From JADGHX01 sp035760965 (GTDB lineage Bacteria > Pseudomonadota > Gammaproteobacteria > Steroidobacterales > Steroidobacteraceae): a DNA stretch of 64,000 nucleotides. The notes beneath the pieces are model-generated. The model saw only the letters and a program-made list of their open reading frames with translations, did no database searches and had not been told where the DNA came from. Position 1 is the first letter of the stretch, and the number at the start of each line of letters is the position of its first letter. Below are positions 43,546 through 51,967 of the stretch, one piece after another. Both the position numbers and the translations under genes were made by a program. Where the stretch lies: positions 1 through 64,000 of the forward strand of contig DASTRY010000089.1 of the NCBI GenBank assembly GCA_035760965.1, read 5' to 3'.

Positions 43546-46500
43546 GGGTCGTCGACTCCGAGAGTGCAGGCGGCGCGGGCTGCGACTCGGCCTGCTTCGC
43601 TGTCTTGTGCTTCCCGAACCGGCGCACCAGCACGTAGAACACCGGCGTGAGGAGCAGCCCGAACAGGGTGACGCCGATCATTCCGAAGAACACGACGACA
43701 CCGAGCGCGTGGCGAATCTCCGCTCCGGCGCCGCGCGCCAACACGAGCGGTACGACGCCTGCGATGAACGCTATGGAGGTCATCAAGATCGGCCGCAACC
43801 GCAGGCGCGCCGCTTCGAGCACGGCCTGCTTCGGATCCATCCCGCGGTCTTCCTCCAGATGTTTTGCGAACTCGACGATCAGGATCGCGTTCTTCGACGC
43901 GAGCCCCACCAGCACGACGAGACCGATCTGCGTGAAGATGTTGTTGTCGCCGTGCGTGAGCAGCACACCGGTGATGGCGGCGAGCAGCGTCATCGGCACG
44001 ATGAGCACGATCGCGAGCGGCAGGCTCAGGCTTTCGTACTGGGCCGCGAGCACGAGGAACACGAACACGACGCACAGCCCGAACACCAGCGTCGACGTGT
44101 CTCCCGCGACCTTCTGCTGATACGACAGGTCGGTCCACTCGTACGCCATGCCACGCGGCAACGTCTCGTTGAGGATCTTCGTGATCGCCGCCTCCGCCTG
44201 ACCGGAGCTGTACCCCGGCGCCGGACCGCCGTTGATGTCGGCGGACGCGAAGCCGTTGTAGTGCGAGACGACGTCGGGTCCGAACGTTTCCTCGATCGTC
44301 ACGAGGGCGCCGAGGGGCACCATGTCGCCGTGCGCATTCCGCGTCTTCAGCTTCAGGATGTCCTCCTTCTGCGCGCGGAAGCGCGCGTCCGCCTGGGCGA
44401 CGACCTGATAGGTGCGACCGAAGCGGTTGAAGTCGTTCACGTACAGCGAGCCGAGGTACACCTGCATCGTCTGGAAGATGTCGGACAGCTTCACGTCCTG
44501 CTGCTTCGCCTTGATGCGATCGATGTTCACCTTGAGCTGCGGCACGTTCACCTGATACGAGCTGAACACGCCGGCGAGCGCGGGGTTCTGGTATGCCTTG
44601 TTGATGACCTCCTGCGTCGCCTGGTACAGCGCATTCGGGCCGAGCGAGGCGCGGTCTTCGATGTGCAGCTTGAAGCCGCCGAAGGTGCCCATGCCTTGCA
44701 CCGAAGGCGCGGGGAACACGCCGACGAAGGCTTCCTGGATCGCGCCGAACTTCTGGTTCAGCGCAGCCACGATGCCCATCTCGGATGTTTCCGGCGTCGT
44801 GCGCTTGTCGAAGTCGTCGAGCTTGAAGAACGACATGCCGCTCGAGGGACTGGCGTTCAGCGTGCTCGTCGACATGCCGGCGAATTGCACGACGCCCGTG
44901 ATGCCCGGCTGAGCCAGGCCGATCGACCCGATGGCGCGCGTCACTTCTTCCGTGCGATCCAGAGAGGAGGCCGGGGGCAGCTGGGCTACAGCGACGACGT
45001 ACTGCTTGTCCTGCAGTGGAATGAATCCGCCGGGAACGGCCTGGAAGCCGAAGTACGTGAGCACGATGAGCCCGCCGTACACGGCCAGCGCGATGCCGCC
45101 ACGTCGAAGCACCGTCACCAGCCCGCGCGAGTACGCGTTACCGGTTCTCGTGAAGCCGCGGTTGAATGCACCGAACGGACGGTGCAGCACCTTGTGCATC
45201 ACGCGCGACAGCCGGTCGGTATGCTGATCGTGCGGCTTCAACAGCGCGGCCGCGAGCGCTGGGCTCAGCGTCAGCGAATTGAAGGCCGAGATCACCGACG
45301 AGATCGCGATGGTCAGCGCGAACTGGCGATAGAACTCACCGGTCAGACCGCTGACGAAGGCCACCGGCACGAACACCGCGCACAGCACGAGTGTGATCGC
45401 GATGATCGGGCGGCTCACCTCGTTCATCGCCACCTTGGTGGCTTCGACGGGCGACAGCCCTTCGGCGATGTGCCGCTCGACGTTCTCCACGACGACGATC
45501 GCATCGTCAACGACGATACCGATCGCTAACACCAGCCCGAACAACGACAGCGTGTTGATCGAGAACCCGAAGGCGAGCAGCACGGCGAACGTGCCGATCA
45601 CCGACACGGGCACTGCGACCAGCGGAATGATCGATGCGCGCCACGTCTGCAGGAACAGGATGACGACGAGCACGACGAGCGCGATCGCTTCGAGCAGGGT
45701 GTGCAGCACCGCTTCGATCGACTGCTGCACGAATTCGGTGGTGTCGTAGATGATCGTGTACTCGACACCCTCCGGGAAATTCTTCTTCAGCTCCTCCATT
45801 GTCTTGCGCACGTTCTTCGCAAGCTCGAGGGCATTCGAGCCGGGCGCCTGCGAGATGGGCAGCGTGACGGCGTTCTTGTTGTTGAGCAGGCCGCGCAGCG
45901 CGTAGTCCGCGGCGCCGAGCTCGACGCGCGCGACATCGCCGAGGTGCACGATCTGCCCGTTCTCGCCCGTCTTGATGACGATGTCGCGGAACTGATCTTC
46001 GTCCTCGAGGCGGCCCATCGAGTTGAGCGCCACCTGGAAGTCGGCAGTGTGGCCTGGAGGCGCGCCGATCTGACCGGCCGCGACCTGCACGTTCTGCTCG
46101 CGGATCGCGTTCACGACGTCGCCAGTCGTGAGATTGCGGACCGCGAGCTTCTCCGGATCGAGCCACACGCGCATCGAGTAGTCGCCCGCACCGAAGATGC
46201 GCACTTCGCCCATGCCCGGCAGACGGGACAGCACGTCGCGGATGTTCAGCACCGCGTAGTTGCGCAGATACAGAGTGTCGTATCGGCCATCGGGCGAGGT
46301 GATGTTGATGGCCATCATCAGGTTCGGCGAGCTCTTGATGGTGGTCACGCCGAGATCGCGCACTTCCTGCGGCAGGCGCGGCAGCGCCTGCGACACGCGG
46401 TTTTGGACCTGCACCTGCGCGCGATCGATGTCCGCGCCGATCTTGAAGGTCACCGTGAGCACGAGCGTACCGTCCATCGCGGCCTGCGAGGACATGTACA

Positions 46501-46732
46501 TCATGTCCTCGACACCGACGATCGCCTGCTCGAGCGGCGACGCGACCGTCTCCGCAATCACTTGCGGATTCGCGCCGGGATACTGCGCGCGCACCACCAC
46601 CGAGGGCGGCACGACTTCCGGATACTCGCTGATCGGGAGTTGGAAGAGCGCGATCGCGCCCGCGATCGTGATGAAGGCGGACAGAACGGCCGCGAACACC
46701 GGCCGTTCTATGAAGAAGTGAGAAAGTTTCAC
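43538..46732 (-). CDS. RND multidrug efflux pump inner-membrane subunit (HAE-1 family)
   Basis: 1064 residues, the standard HAE-1 length, with 12 membrane helices and two large periplasmic loops. N-terminus 'MKLSHFFIERPVFAAVLSAF' is diagnostic. The proton-relay Asp pair is in 'LAIGIVVDDAIVVVENVERH' (about 400-419); 'GLASKNAILIVEFAKHLEED' belongs to the C-terminal half. AcrB/MexB-type drug-proton antiporter. The start overlaps the adaptor stop by 4 bp and its stop overlaps the outer-membrane factor, so all three parts of the pump are co-translated. Substrates cannot be read from sequence. Confidence 0.96.
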   Translation of the reverse strand: MKLSHFFIERPVFAAVLSAFITIAGAIALFQLPISEYPEVVPPSVVVRAQYPGANPQVIAETVASPLEQAIVGVEDMMYMSSQAAMDGTLVLTVTFKIGADIDRAQVQVQNRVSQALPRLPQEVRDLGVTTIKSSPNLMMAINITSPDGRYDTLYLRNYAVLNIRDVLSRLPGMGEVRIFGAGDYSMRVWLDPEKLAVRNLTTGDVVNAIREQNVQVAAGQIGAPPGHTADFQVALNSMGRLEDEDQFRDIVIKTGENGQIVHLGDVARVELGAADYALRGLLNNKNAVTLPISQAPGSNALELAKNVRKTMEELKKNFPEGVEYTIIYDTTEFVQQSIEAVLHTLLEAIALVVLVVILFLQTWRASIIPLVAVPVSVIGTFAVLLAFGFSINTLSLFGLVLAIGIVVDDAIVVVENVERHIAEGLSPVEATKVAMNEVSRPIIAITLVLCAVFVPVAFVSGLTGEFYRQFALTIAISSVISAFNSLTLSPALAAALLKPHDQHTDRLSRVMHKVLHRPFGAFNRGFTRTGNAYSRGLVTVLRRGGIALAVYGGLIVLTYFGFQAVPGGFIPLQDKQYVVAVAQLPPASSLDRTEEVTRAIGSIGLAQPGITGVVQFAGMSTSTLNASPSSGMSFFKLDDFDKRTTPETSEMGIVAALNQKFGAIQEAFVGVFPAPSVQGMGTFGGFKLHIEDRASLGPNALYQATQEVINKAYQNPALAGVFSSYQVNVPQLKVNIDRIKAKQQDVKLSDIFQTMQVYLGSLYVNDFNRFGRTYQVVAQADARFRAQKEDILKLKTRNAHGDMVPLGALVTIEETFGPDVVSHYNGFASADINGGPAPGYSSGQAEAAITKILNETLPRGMAYEWTDLSYQQKVAGDTSTLVFGLCVVFVFLVLAAQYESLSLPLAIVLIVPMTLLAAITGVLLTHGDNNIFTQIGLVVLVGLASKNAILIVEFAKHLEEDRGMDPKQAVLEAARLRLRPILMTSIAFIAGVVPLVLARGAGAEIRHALGVVVFFGMIGVTLFGLLLTPVFYVLVRRFGKHKTAKQAESQPAPPALSESTTHA

Positions 46733-47922
46733 CGTATTGACTCCGCCGCGTTGACGGCCAGGAGGCCGCCCACCGCGCGCTTTTCACCCATTGCGACTTG
46801 CTCGGGCGCGACCTGAACGCCGGGACGCACGCGCTGCAGACCATTCACGACCACGAGGTCGCCGACGTTCAGCCCCTCGCGCACGACGCGCAGTCCGTTG
46901 ACGAGCGGCCCGAGCTTCACCGGCCGGTACTCCACCTTGTTGTCCTTATCCAGCGCGAACACGAAGCGCACGTTCTGGTCGGTGCCGATCGCGCTGTCGT
47001 TCACGAGCAAGGCCGGGTATTCGGCGCTGCCGACGAGCTTCACGCGTGCGAACAGACCCGGCGTGAAGAGCCGATCCTTGTTGTCGAGGAGCGCGCGGGC
47101 TCGGATGGTGCCGGTCTGCGGATCGAGCGCATTGTCGATGAAGACCAGCTTGCCTTCGTGCGGCGTGCCTTGCTCGTCCGCGAGCCCGACCCACACGGGC
47201 GTATCCTTTGCTCCGCTCTCGATGTCCCCCTTGCGCGCGAGCGCGGCGTGTTTGAGATACACCTGCTCGTCGCCTTCGAACTCGACATAGATTTTGTCGA
47301 CCGACACCACCCGGGTGAGCAGCGTTTGCCCGGCCATCACCAGATTGCCTTCGGTCACTTCCTCGCGGCTCACCACGCCGTCGATGGGCGACCTAACCTG
47401 TGTGAAGGCGAGGTTCAGCGCCGCCTGATCGAGCGCGGCAGACGCAGCCTCGACATTGGCTTCCGCCTGCTCGTTGCCGGCGACGCGCGAGTCGAACTCC
47501 TCGCGCGAGATCGCATGCTGCTCGAGCAGCTTCACCGCGCGCTCGCGCTCGGATTTGCTCAGTGCCAGCTGCGTGCGCGCTCGCGCAAGCTCCGCTTGCG
47601 CCCGCTTGAACTCGGCCTGATACGGACGCTGATCGATCGTGAAGAGCACATCCCCCTTCTTCACTTCCTGGCCGGCGACCAGGGACACCTTGGAGATGTA
47701 GCCGGTGACGCGCGGCCGCAGCTCGACGCGCTCGACGGCGACGAACTTGCCGGTGAACTCATCGAAGTCCGTGACCTGGCGCTTGATGACTTGGGCCACG
47801 GTGACGTGCGGCGTTTGCTGCTGAGCGGCCGCGGCCGGTGCGGCTTCGTTGCGTGCACAGCCCGCGAGCACGAAAAGCGCAGCGGCGAAAACCGGAACGA
47901 GGATTGCTAACGAGCGTTGCAT
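46729..47922 (-). CDS. RND efflux periplasmic adaptor (membrane fusion protein)
   Basis: 397 residues. Lipoprotein signal 'AAALFVLAGCARNEAAPAAA' with Cys near 22. Barrel-sandwich and hairpin regions: 'ELRPRVTGYISKVSLVAGQE', 'VKKGDVLFTIDQRPYQAEFK', a coiled-coil hairpin (about 105-165) and 'LAFTQVRSPIDGVVSREEVT'. Beta-barrel and membrane-proximal parts follow. Links the RND pump to the outer-membrane factor, AcrA/MexA style. It is the first gene of the operon; two palindromes lie upstream (47957-48004). No dedicated TetR-type regulator is adjacent. Confidence 0.95.
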   Translation of the reverse strand: MQRSLAILVPVFAAALFVLAGCARNEAAPAAAAQQQTPHVTVAQVIKRQVTDFDEFTGKFVAVERVELRPRVTGYISKVSLVAGQEVKKGDVLFTIDQRPYQAEFKRAQAELARARTQLALSKSERERAVKLLEQHAISREEFDSRVAGNEQAEANVEAASAALDQAALNLAFTQVRSPIDGVVSREEVTEGNLVMAGQTLLTRVVSVDKIYVEFEGDEQVYLKHAALARKGDIESGAKDTPVWVGLADEQGTPHEGKLVFIDNALDPQTGTIRARALLDNKDRLFTPGLFARVKLVGSAEYPALLVNDSAIGTDQNVRFVFALDKDNKVEYRPVKLGPLVNGLRVVREGLNVGDLVVVNGLQRVRPGVQVAPEQVAMGEKRAVGGLLAVNAAESIR

Positions 47923-47956
47923 GAGACCTCAACCTTTCCCGAGTCGTCTGATGGAG

Positions 47957-48004
47957 GCGCACGTCCGTGCGCGATTTGGGAAGCGAAGTGTGGTCGTGCG
48001 CACG
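47957..48004. promoter_or_regulatory. Two palindromes upstream of the efflux operon
   Basis: GCGCACG-TC-CGTGCGC (47957-47972) is a perfect 16-bp palindrome, and CGTGCGCACG (47995-48004) is a perfect 10-bp one with further partial symmetry outside. Both share the half-site CGTGCGC and lie 35 and 73 bp upstream of the adaptor start, where an operator would be expected. They could be binding sites for a dimeric regulator encoded elsewhere, or for the operon's own response regulator. The 279-bp region otherwise shows no gene. Confidence 0.4.
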
Positions 48005-48201
48005 CACACCGAACATTCATCCGGCGGGTAGCGGCAACGGCACCCGCGGAGAGGCGGGGCGCTCCCTCATTGGGGAGAGCACGTGTTCGAGCTTCTGCGG
48101 ATGGGGCAACAACAGCGCTGCGAGCAGCATTTCCATAACTGTCACGGGGCATGACGCGCACCTTCGTAGCGCGCGTGCTCGCATCGAGAGCATCACGGGA
48201 A

Positions 48202-49257
48202 ATGAGCAGATTGCAGGTGTCTGTGTTGACGTTGACGCTCGTCGTGCTGACGAGCGCAGCGGCTGCAGCCGAGTATCGCGACGGCGGCTACGCGATTCGC
48301 ATCGACAACGATCTCTTCTCCGGCGCGCATCGCGATCAGGACTATAGCTGGGGTGGCGCGGGGACTTGGGCCTCGCCGCATCCGGGCGCGCTCACGCGAC
48401 CGTTGCACTGGAGTCGGCGCAAGCTCGACGCGTTGCTGTCCCCGGATGAGTCCACGGGGCTGCGTTGGCAGCCCGAGCAGCAAGCGACCCAGCTCGGCAT
48501 CATCGCGATGACGCCGCGCGCGATCGATCTGGCCGAACCGCAGCACGACGACCGCCCCTATGCGAATCTGATGTTCGCGACGAGCTCCGAGCTTCGCGTG
48601 CTGGAAGGCGGCGAGCGCGCGCGATTCTCGAGCTTCACGTTCGGCATGCTGGGACTGCATGCGGCCGGAACGCTTCATCGCACGGTGCATCGGGCGATCG
48701 GCGATCGGATTCCGGAAGGCTGGGATCACCAAGTGTCGGCGGGCGGCGAACCGACCGCGCGCTACGTGGCGGCACAGCAGTGGCTGCTCGGCGAGCCGGA
48801 CTCATGGGATGCGGACATGCCCGAACTGAAGCTCACCGCCGCGGGCAGCGCGGGGTTTCTCACCGAAGGCAGCCTTGCGTTGTCGGCGCGTTGGGGCCGG
48901 ATCCAGTCGCCGTGGTGGAGCTTCGCGCCGGAGCTCGGCGACTACACCGCTGCGCCGGTGGCGCCGCTCGAGAGCTTCAGCTCACACAATCCGGCAGAAC
49001 GATTCTTCTTTGCCGGCATTCGCGTGAAGGCGCGTGCGTACAACGCGCTGCTGCAAGGGCAGTTCAGACACAGCGATGTCCGCATGCAGGGCGATGACGT
49101 CGAGCATCTGCTCGCCGAGGCGTGGGTCGGTATCGCGACGACATGGAACGACAGCCGCGTGACCTATGCCGTCCACTTCGCGACGCCGGAGCTGCGCGTC
49201 GAGCCGGGCGAGCGCAGCCTGATCTGGGCCGGGATCAATTTCGAGCGCAGCTACTGA
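48202..49257 (+). CDS. LpxR-like lipid A 3-O-deacylase family protein (DUF2219)
   Basis: 351 residues from the ATG at 48202, which starts a proper signal peptide ('LTLTLVVLTSAAAAAEY'); an ATG at 48151 adds 17 residues. Outer-membrane beta-barrel of the LpxR family: 'AIRIDNDLFSGAHRDQDYSW' carries the Asn-Asp pair of the active site, 'HDDRPYANLMFA' and 'LHRTVHRAIGDRIPEGWDHQ' contain the conserved His. Family members remove the 3'-acyloxyacyl group from lipid A. The usual Gln three residues before 'VHRAIG' is His here ('LHRTVHRAIG'), so activity is likely but not certain. Not in an operon. Confidence 0.85.
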   Translation: MSRLQVSVLTLTLVVLTSAAAAAEYRDGGYAIRIDNDLFSGAHRDQDYSWGGAGTWASPHPGALTRPLHWSRRKLDALLSPDESTGLRWQPEQQATQLGIIAMTPRAIDLAEPQHDDRPYANLMFATSSELRVLEGGERARFSSFTFGMLGLHAAGTLHRTVHRAIGDRIPEGWDHQVSAGGEPTARYVAAQQWLLGEPDSWDADMPELKLTAAGSAGFLTEGSLALSARWGRIQSPWWSFAPELGDYTAAPVAPLESFSSHNPAERFFFAGIRVKARAYNALLQGQFRHSDVRMQGDDVEHLLAEAWVGIATTWNDSRVTYAVHFATPELRVEPGERSLIWAGINFERSY

Positions 49258-49262
49258 GGCAG

Positions 49263-49342
49263 GGTGCGCGCAGCGAGGGAGCGGTGCGCGCGGCGAGGAA
49301 ACGGTGCGCCCAGCGAGGGAGCGGTGCGCGCGGCGCGTTGAG
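49263..49342. repeat. Four tandem 20-bp repeats
   Basis: Units start at 49263, 49283, 49303 and 49323, each beginning GGTGCGC. Units 1 and 3 are nearly identical (GGTGCGCGCAGCGAGGGAGC versus GGTGCGCCCAGCGAGGGAGC) and units 2 and 4 share GGTGCGCGCGGCG, so the array looks like a duplicated 40-bp pair. It sits immediately after the LpxR-like stop in a 188-bp gene-free stretch. Confidence 0.8.
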
Positions 49343-49445
49343 CGCTGAAGAAAGCGGCAGAAAAGCGCGCGGTACGCGACGCGTTCTCCTGCGTGCGCTC
49401 GCGGCCGCGGGGACTTGCGCGAGTTTCGCTGCGTTTACCGCAAGC

Positions 49446-50210
49446 TCACGCGGAAAGCCGCTGCTCCGGCGGCCGCGCGGTCGGGGATCCCGGCGCCAGC
49501 GGATGCAGCCGCTCGTCGCGCCCGAGTCCGTCGTAAAGATCGAACCCGCGATTCAGCCAATCGAACAGCGAATCGCTCTTGTCGAGCGGCGGCATGGTGT
49601 TGATCGCGGCGGCCCACAGAAACACGCTGAGGGCGCAGAAGTCCATGTAGTTGGGCCGCAAACCGCCGAGCCACGGCGTCTCGGCAAGCGCGACCCGCAG
49701 GGGCTGCAACGAGTCTCGAATGAGCGGCAGGCGTTTCTCGCGTCCCTTCACGACGTCCTCGAGCTTGCGTCCGCCGAGGAAGGTGCGCTCGCGGCTCTCG
49801 CGTAGGTACTCCCGATCCTCGGGCCGCGCGAAGTTGTAATTGTCGAGCACGTAGCAGTGATACATGTGCGGCACGACGTCGCGGAACAGCCAGCGATCGA
49901 AGAATCGCGCGGCCACGTACTCGCCCTGCGTGCGAAAGAGCGGGGCGGCATTGGAGTACGTGCGGTCGAGGTACTGCGCGATGGCCCAGCTGTCCGGCAC
50001 GATCTGGCCGTTGTCGTCGATGATCGGCACCTGCTGGTAGCGCCCATCGAGAATCTTGCTGATGCCGGTGAACGCGACCGGTACGAGCTCGTACTCGAGC
50101 TCCTTGTGAGCGAGCGCGTAACGGACGCGCCAAACGAACGGGCTCAACGTGCAGCCGTTTTCGAGCGTGACGTCGTAGAGCCGGAGCGGACGGCGGTGAG
50201 TTTCGGTCAT
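49446..50210 (-). CDS. Glutathione S-transferase, beta-etherase (LigE)-like
   Basis: 254 residues from the ATG at 50210; the open frame continues upstream without support. N-terminal thioredoxin fold 'LYDVTLENGCTLSPFVWRVR' with cis-Pro site 'YQQVPIIDDNGQIVPDSWAI', C-terminal helical domain 'LRPNYMDFCALSVFLWAA', 'WLNRGFDLYDGLGRDERLHP'. The pattern is strikingly similar to LigE of lignin-degrading sphingomonads ('LESGCTISPYVWR', 'FTGI', 'FLGGQRLEDVQAGREDRLPL'), here 'FLGGRKLEDVVKGREKRLPL'. LigE cleaves beta-aryl ethers with glutathione. No other lignin genes are near, so the substrate is open. Confidence 0.85.
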   Translation of the reverse strand: MTETHRRPLRLYDVTLENGCTLSPFVWRVRYALAHKELEYELVPVAFTGISKILDGRYQQVPIIDDNGQIVPDSWAIAQYLDRTYSNAAPLFRTQGEYVAARFFDRWLFRDVVPHMYHCYVLDNYNFARPEDREYLRESRERTFLGGRKLEDVVKGREKRLPLIRDSLQPLRVALAETPWLGGLRPNYMDFCALSVFLWAAAINTMPPLDKSDSLFDWLNRGFDLYDGLGRDERLHPLAPGSPTARPPEQRLSA

Positions 50211-50709
50211 ACGCGAAGTGTACTCGCGTGACCACTTGGTGCTCATCCCAGAGTGAAATGTTTGACGGCGCGCGAAACGGCGCGCGTAGCGCGGACGCGT
50301 CGGCGGGGCGGCGGGTGTGGATATGTCAGGTGAATGCGGGGGCGGGCGGTGCGCCGGGGCGGCGGGTGGCGTGTCGCGCGACAGGCCGACCTTTACGCGC
50401 GATACGTTGTTGGCATAGCACGGCCGCCCTACGACCCGACGATTGGGCCGTGCCGATGGGGACGCGTCCGGCGGATGTGGCTCCAACTAGCTCGACAGTT
50501 CGGTGGTTCCGGTGGCGCGCCGCCGGCGTGTCGCCGGAATCGTCGCGTGCGGTAGACGGGAGCGCATGCGCCTGATCCTTGTGCGCCCCGATCTCCCGCT
50601 GAGCTCACTTCCCGCCCAGCTCACTTCCCGCGCCCTTAAATCAAAGGCTTATTGGCCCTCTCGGCTTGACGCTCCCGCATCCCACGGTTCTAATACGCGC
50701 CCCTCCGAC
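50211..50709. other. 499-bp gene-free stretch upstream of tRNA-Phe
   Basis: No credible gene on either strand. It contains a 14-bp direct repeat (AGCTCACTTCCCGC at 50602-50615 and 50618-50631, period 16) and, at its end, the tRNA promoter listed separately. Confidence 0.5.
50666..50694 (+). promoter_or_regulatory. Sigma-70 promoter of tRNA-Phe
   Basis: TTGACG (50666-50671), 17-bp spacer, TCTAAT (50689-50694): each box is one base off consensus. The GC-rich discriminator (GCGCCCC) just downstream is typical of stable-RNA promoters under stringent control. Start expected near 50701, about 9 bases before the tRNA. Confidence 0.75.
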
Positions 50710-50785
<76 letters not shown>

Positions 50786-51096
50786 TTTCGACTCGGTCTA
50801 TTCCGGTCACATAGGTGACCGTTCATACCGGCCCGTGTGTCAGGTAGCTCTCGCATTGCGCTCCGCTGCTGGCGAGACCCGCCTCAACGAAACGGGATTT
50901 TCGGGCGATGTGATCGACATGCAGCTCGCGCACGATGAGCGCAATGCTCCGCGCCGCCTACAATCGGGTGACTCGTATGTCCGAACGGAAGAGCATGATG
51001 CAGGTCCGCGCTGACCATCTGGACGGCCGGCGCGATGGTTCTGACGAAGCGGCGCCGATGAGCGTGCATTCATCGCGCGCGGCCGGTTAGCTCGCA
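50786..51096. other. 311-bp stretch after tRNA-Phe
   Basis: No gene seen. CGGTCAC (50804-50810) and GTGACCG (50815-50821) form a 7-bp hairpin with loop ATAG, 19 bases after the tRNA; it may end the tRNA transcript although no T-run follows. I looked for a second copy of the tRNA 3' end (an attachment-site duplication) further right and found none. Confidence 0.4.
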
Positions 51097-51447
51097 ATGG
51101 CGACGCTCGCAGCATTGACCTTCTTCGTTCTATTCGCCGCGGGTTTCGTCGGCACCTGCGTCTACTTGGTACTGATGCACTTCTTGTTCCGTCGACTCCT
51201 GTCGCACCACATGGCCGCCTACGAGTCTCTGGGCAGTCCGACTCTGTTCCTGAACAACTCGATCCAGAACGGATTTCGAGTGCTTCGGTGGCTGTGGCGC
51301 AAGGAGTTCCTGGATCTCGCCGACAATCAGACGGTGAGGCTTGCAGGCATCGTTCGGGTGCTGTTCGTTGGGCTCACGATCAATTTCTTAGAGCTGTTTG
51401 CACTCTTCATTTTGTTTGGGGTCGCTATCGATGCGCGAATCGCGTGA
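51097..51447 (+). CDS. Small membrane protein of unknown function
   Basis: 116 residues with two membrane helices (about 6-30 and 88-110) separated by a charged cytosolic or periplasmic loop containing 'RWLWRKEFLDLADNQTVRLA'. No family recognised with confidence. The two-helix layout with an intervening basic loop recalls UspB-like proteins, but residues do not match well enough to claim this. Codon use looks less GC-biased than that of the metabolic genes to the left. First of several small genes following tRNA-Phe. Confidence 0.65.
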   Translation: MATLAALTFFVLFAAGFVGTCVYLVLMHFLFRRLLSHHMAAYESLGSPTLFLNNSIQNGFRVLRWLWRKEFLDLADNQTVRLAGIVRVLFVGLTINFLELFALFILFGVAIDARIA

Positions 51448-51516
51448 CAATACGTCCGAGGCCGACGCGCGCTGGCACGCCGCGACCATGATGTCGTCAA
51501 GACGGGATCCGCACTG

Positions 51517-51867
51517 ATGGCGCTTTCGGAGTTCGAGCTCGCGCGAGTGAAGAAGGCGCTCGATTCGTTCATGCAAACACGGAGACCGCCAGCGCACATC
51601 CGACCGAAACTCGATCTCGGTTCGCGCGTATCGGGCCATAGTGTCGAGATTTTCGAGATTCGACCTGTCTGGCGAGGCTCACCTGGTGAGCGGCGTGAGT
51701 ACGCGGTGGCAAAGGCCACGTTTGTGCGCACGCGCGGCGTTTGGCGGGTCTTCTGGAAGCGCGGTGATCTCAAGTGGCACGGATATGATCCGGCGCCAGA
51801 GGTGACATCGATAGAGGAGTTCGTTTCGTTGGTAGCCGAAGATCGGCATGCATGCTTCTTCGGCTAG
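51517..51867 (+). CDS. DUF3024 family protein
   Basis: 116 residues. 'IRPKLDLGSRVSGHSVEIFE' and 'VAKATFVRTRGVWRVFWKRG' followed by 'DLKWHGYDP' match the DUF3024 pattern of small alpha/beta proteins of unknown function. No catalytic residues can be assigned. It lies between the small membrane protein and the YdeI-like gene, all on the plus strand, with gaps of about 70-100 bp, so co-transcription is uncertain. Confidence 0.75.
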   Translation: MALSEFELARVKKALDSFMQTRRPPAHIRPKLDLGSRVSGHSVEIFEIRPVWRGSPGERREYAVAKATFVRTRGVWRVFWKRGDLKWHGYDPAPEVTSIEEFVSLVAEDRHACFFG

Positions 51868-51967
51868 GCTGGAATGCCAGCTTCACGAGAGCCTGCCGAA
51901 GAGAGCGCTCCGGGCGCGAGATCGTCAATGAAATGGATCTTCCCGTCGATGCAATCGAGCCGAGGAT

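Noticed and set aside
49263..49342. CRISPR-like array
   Set aside because: Units are directly adjacent with no spacers and no cas genes are present; the same applies to the 33-bp repeats at 55253.
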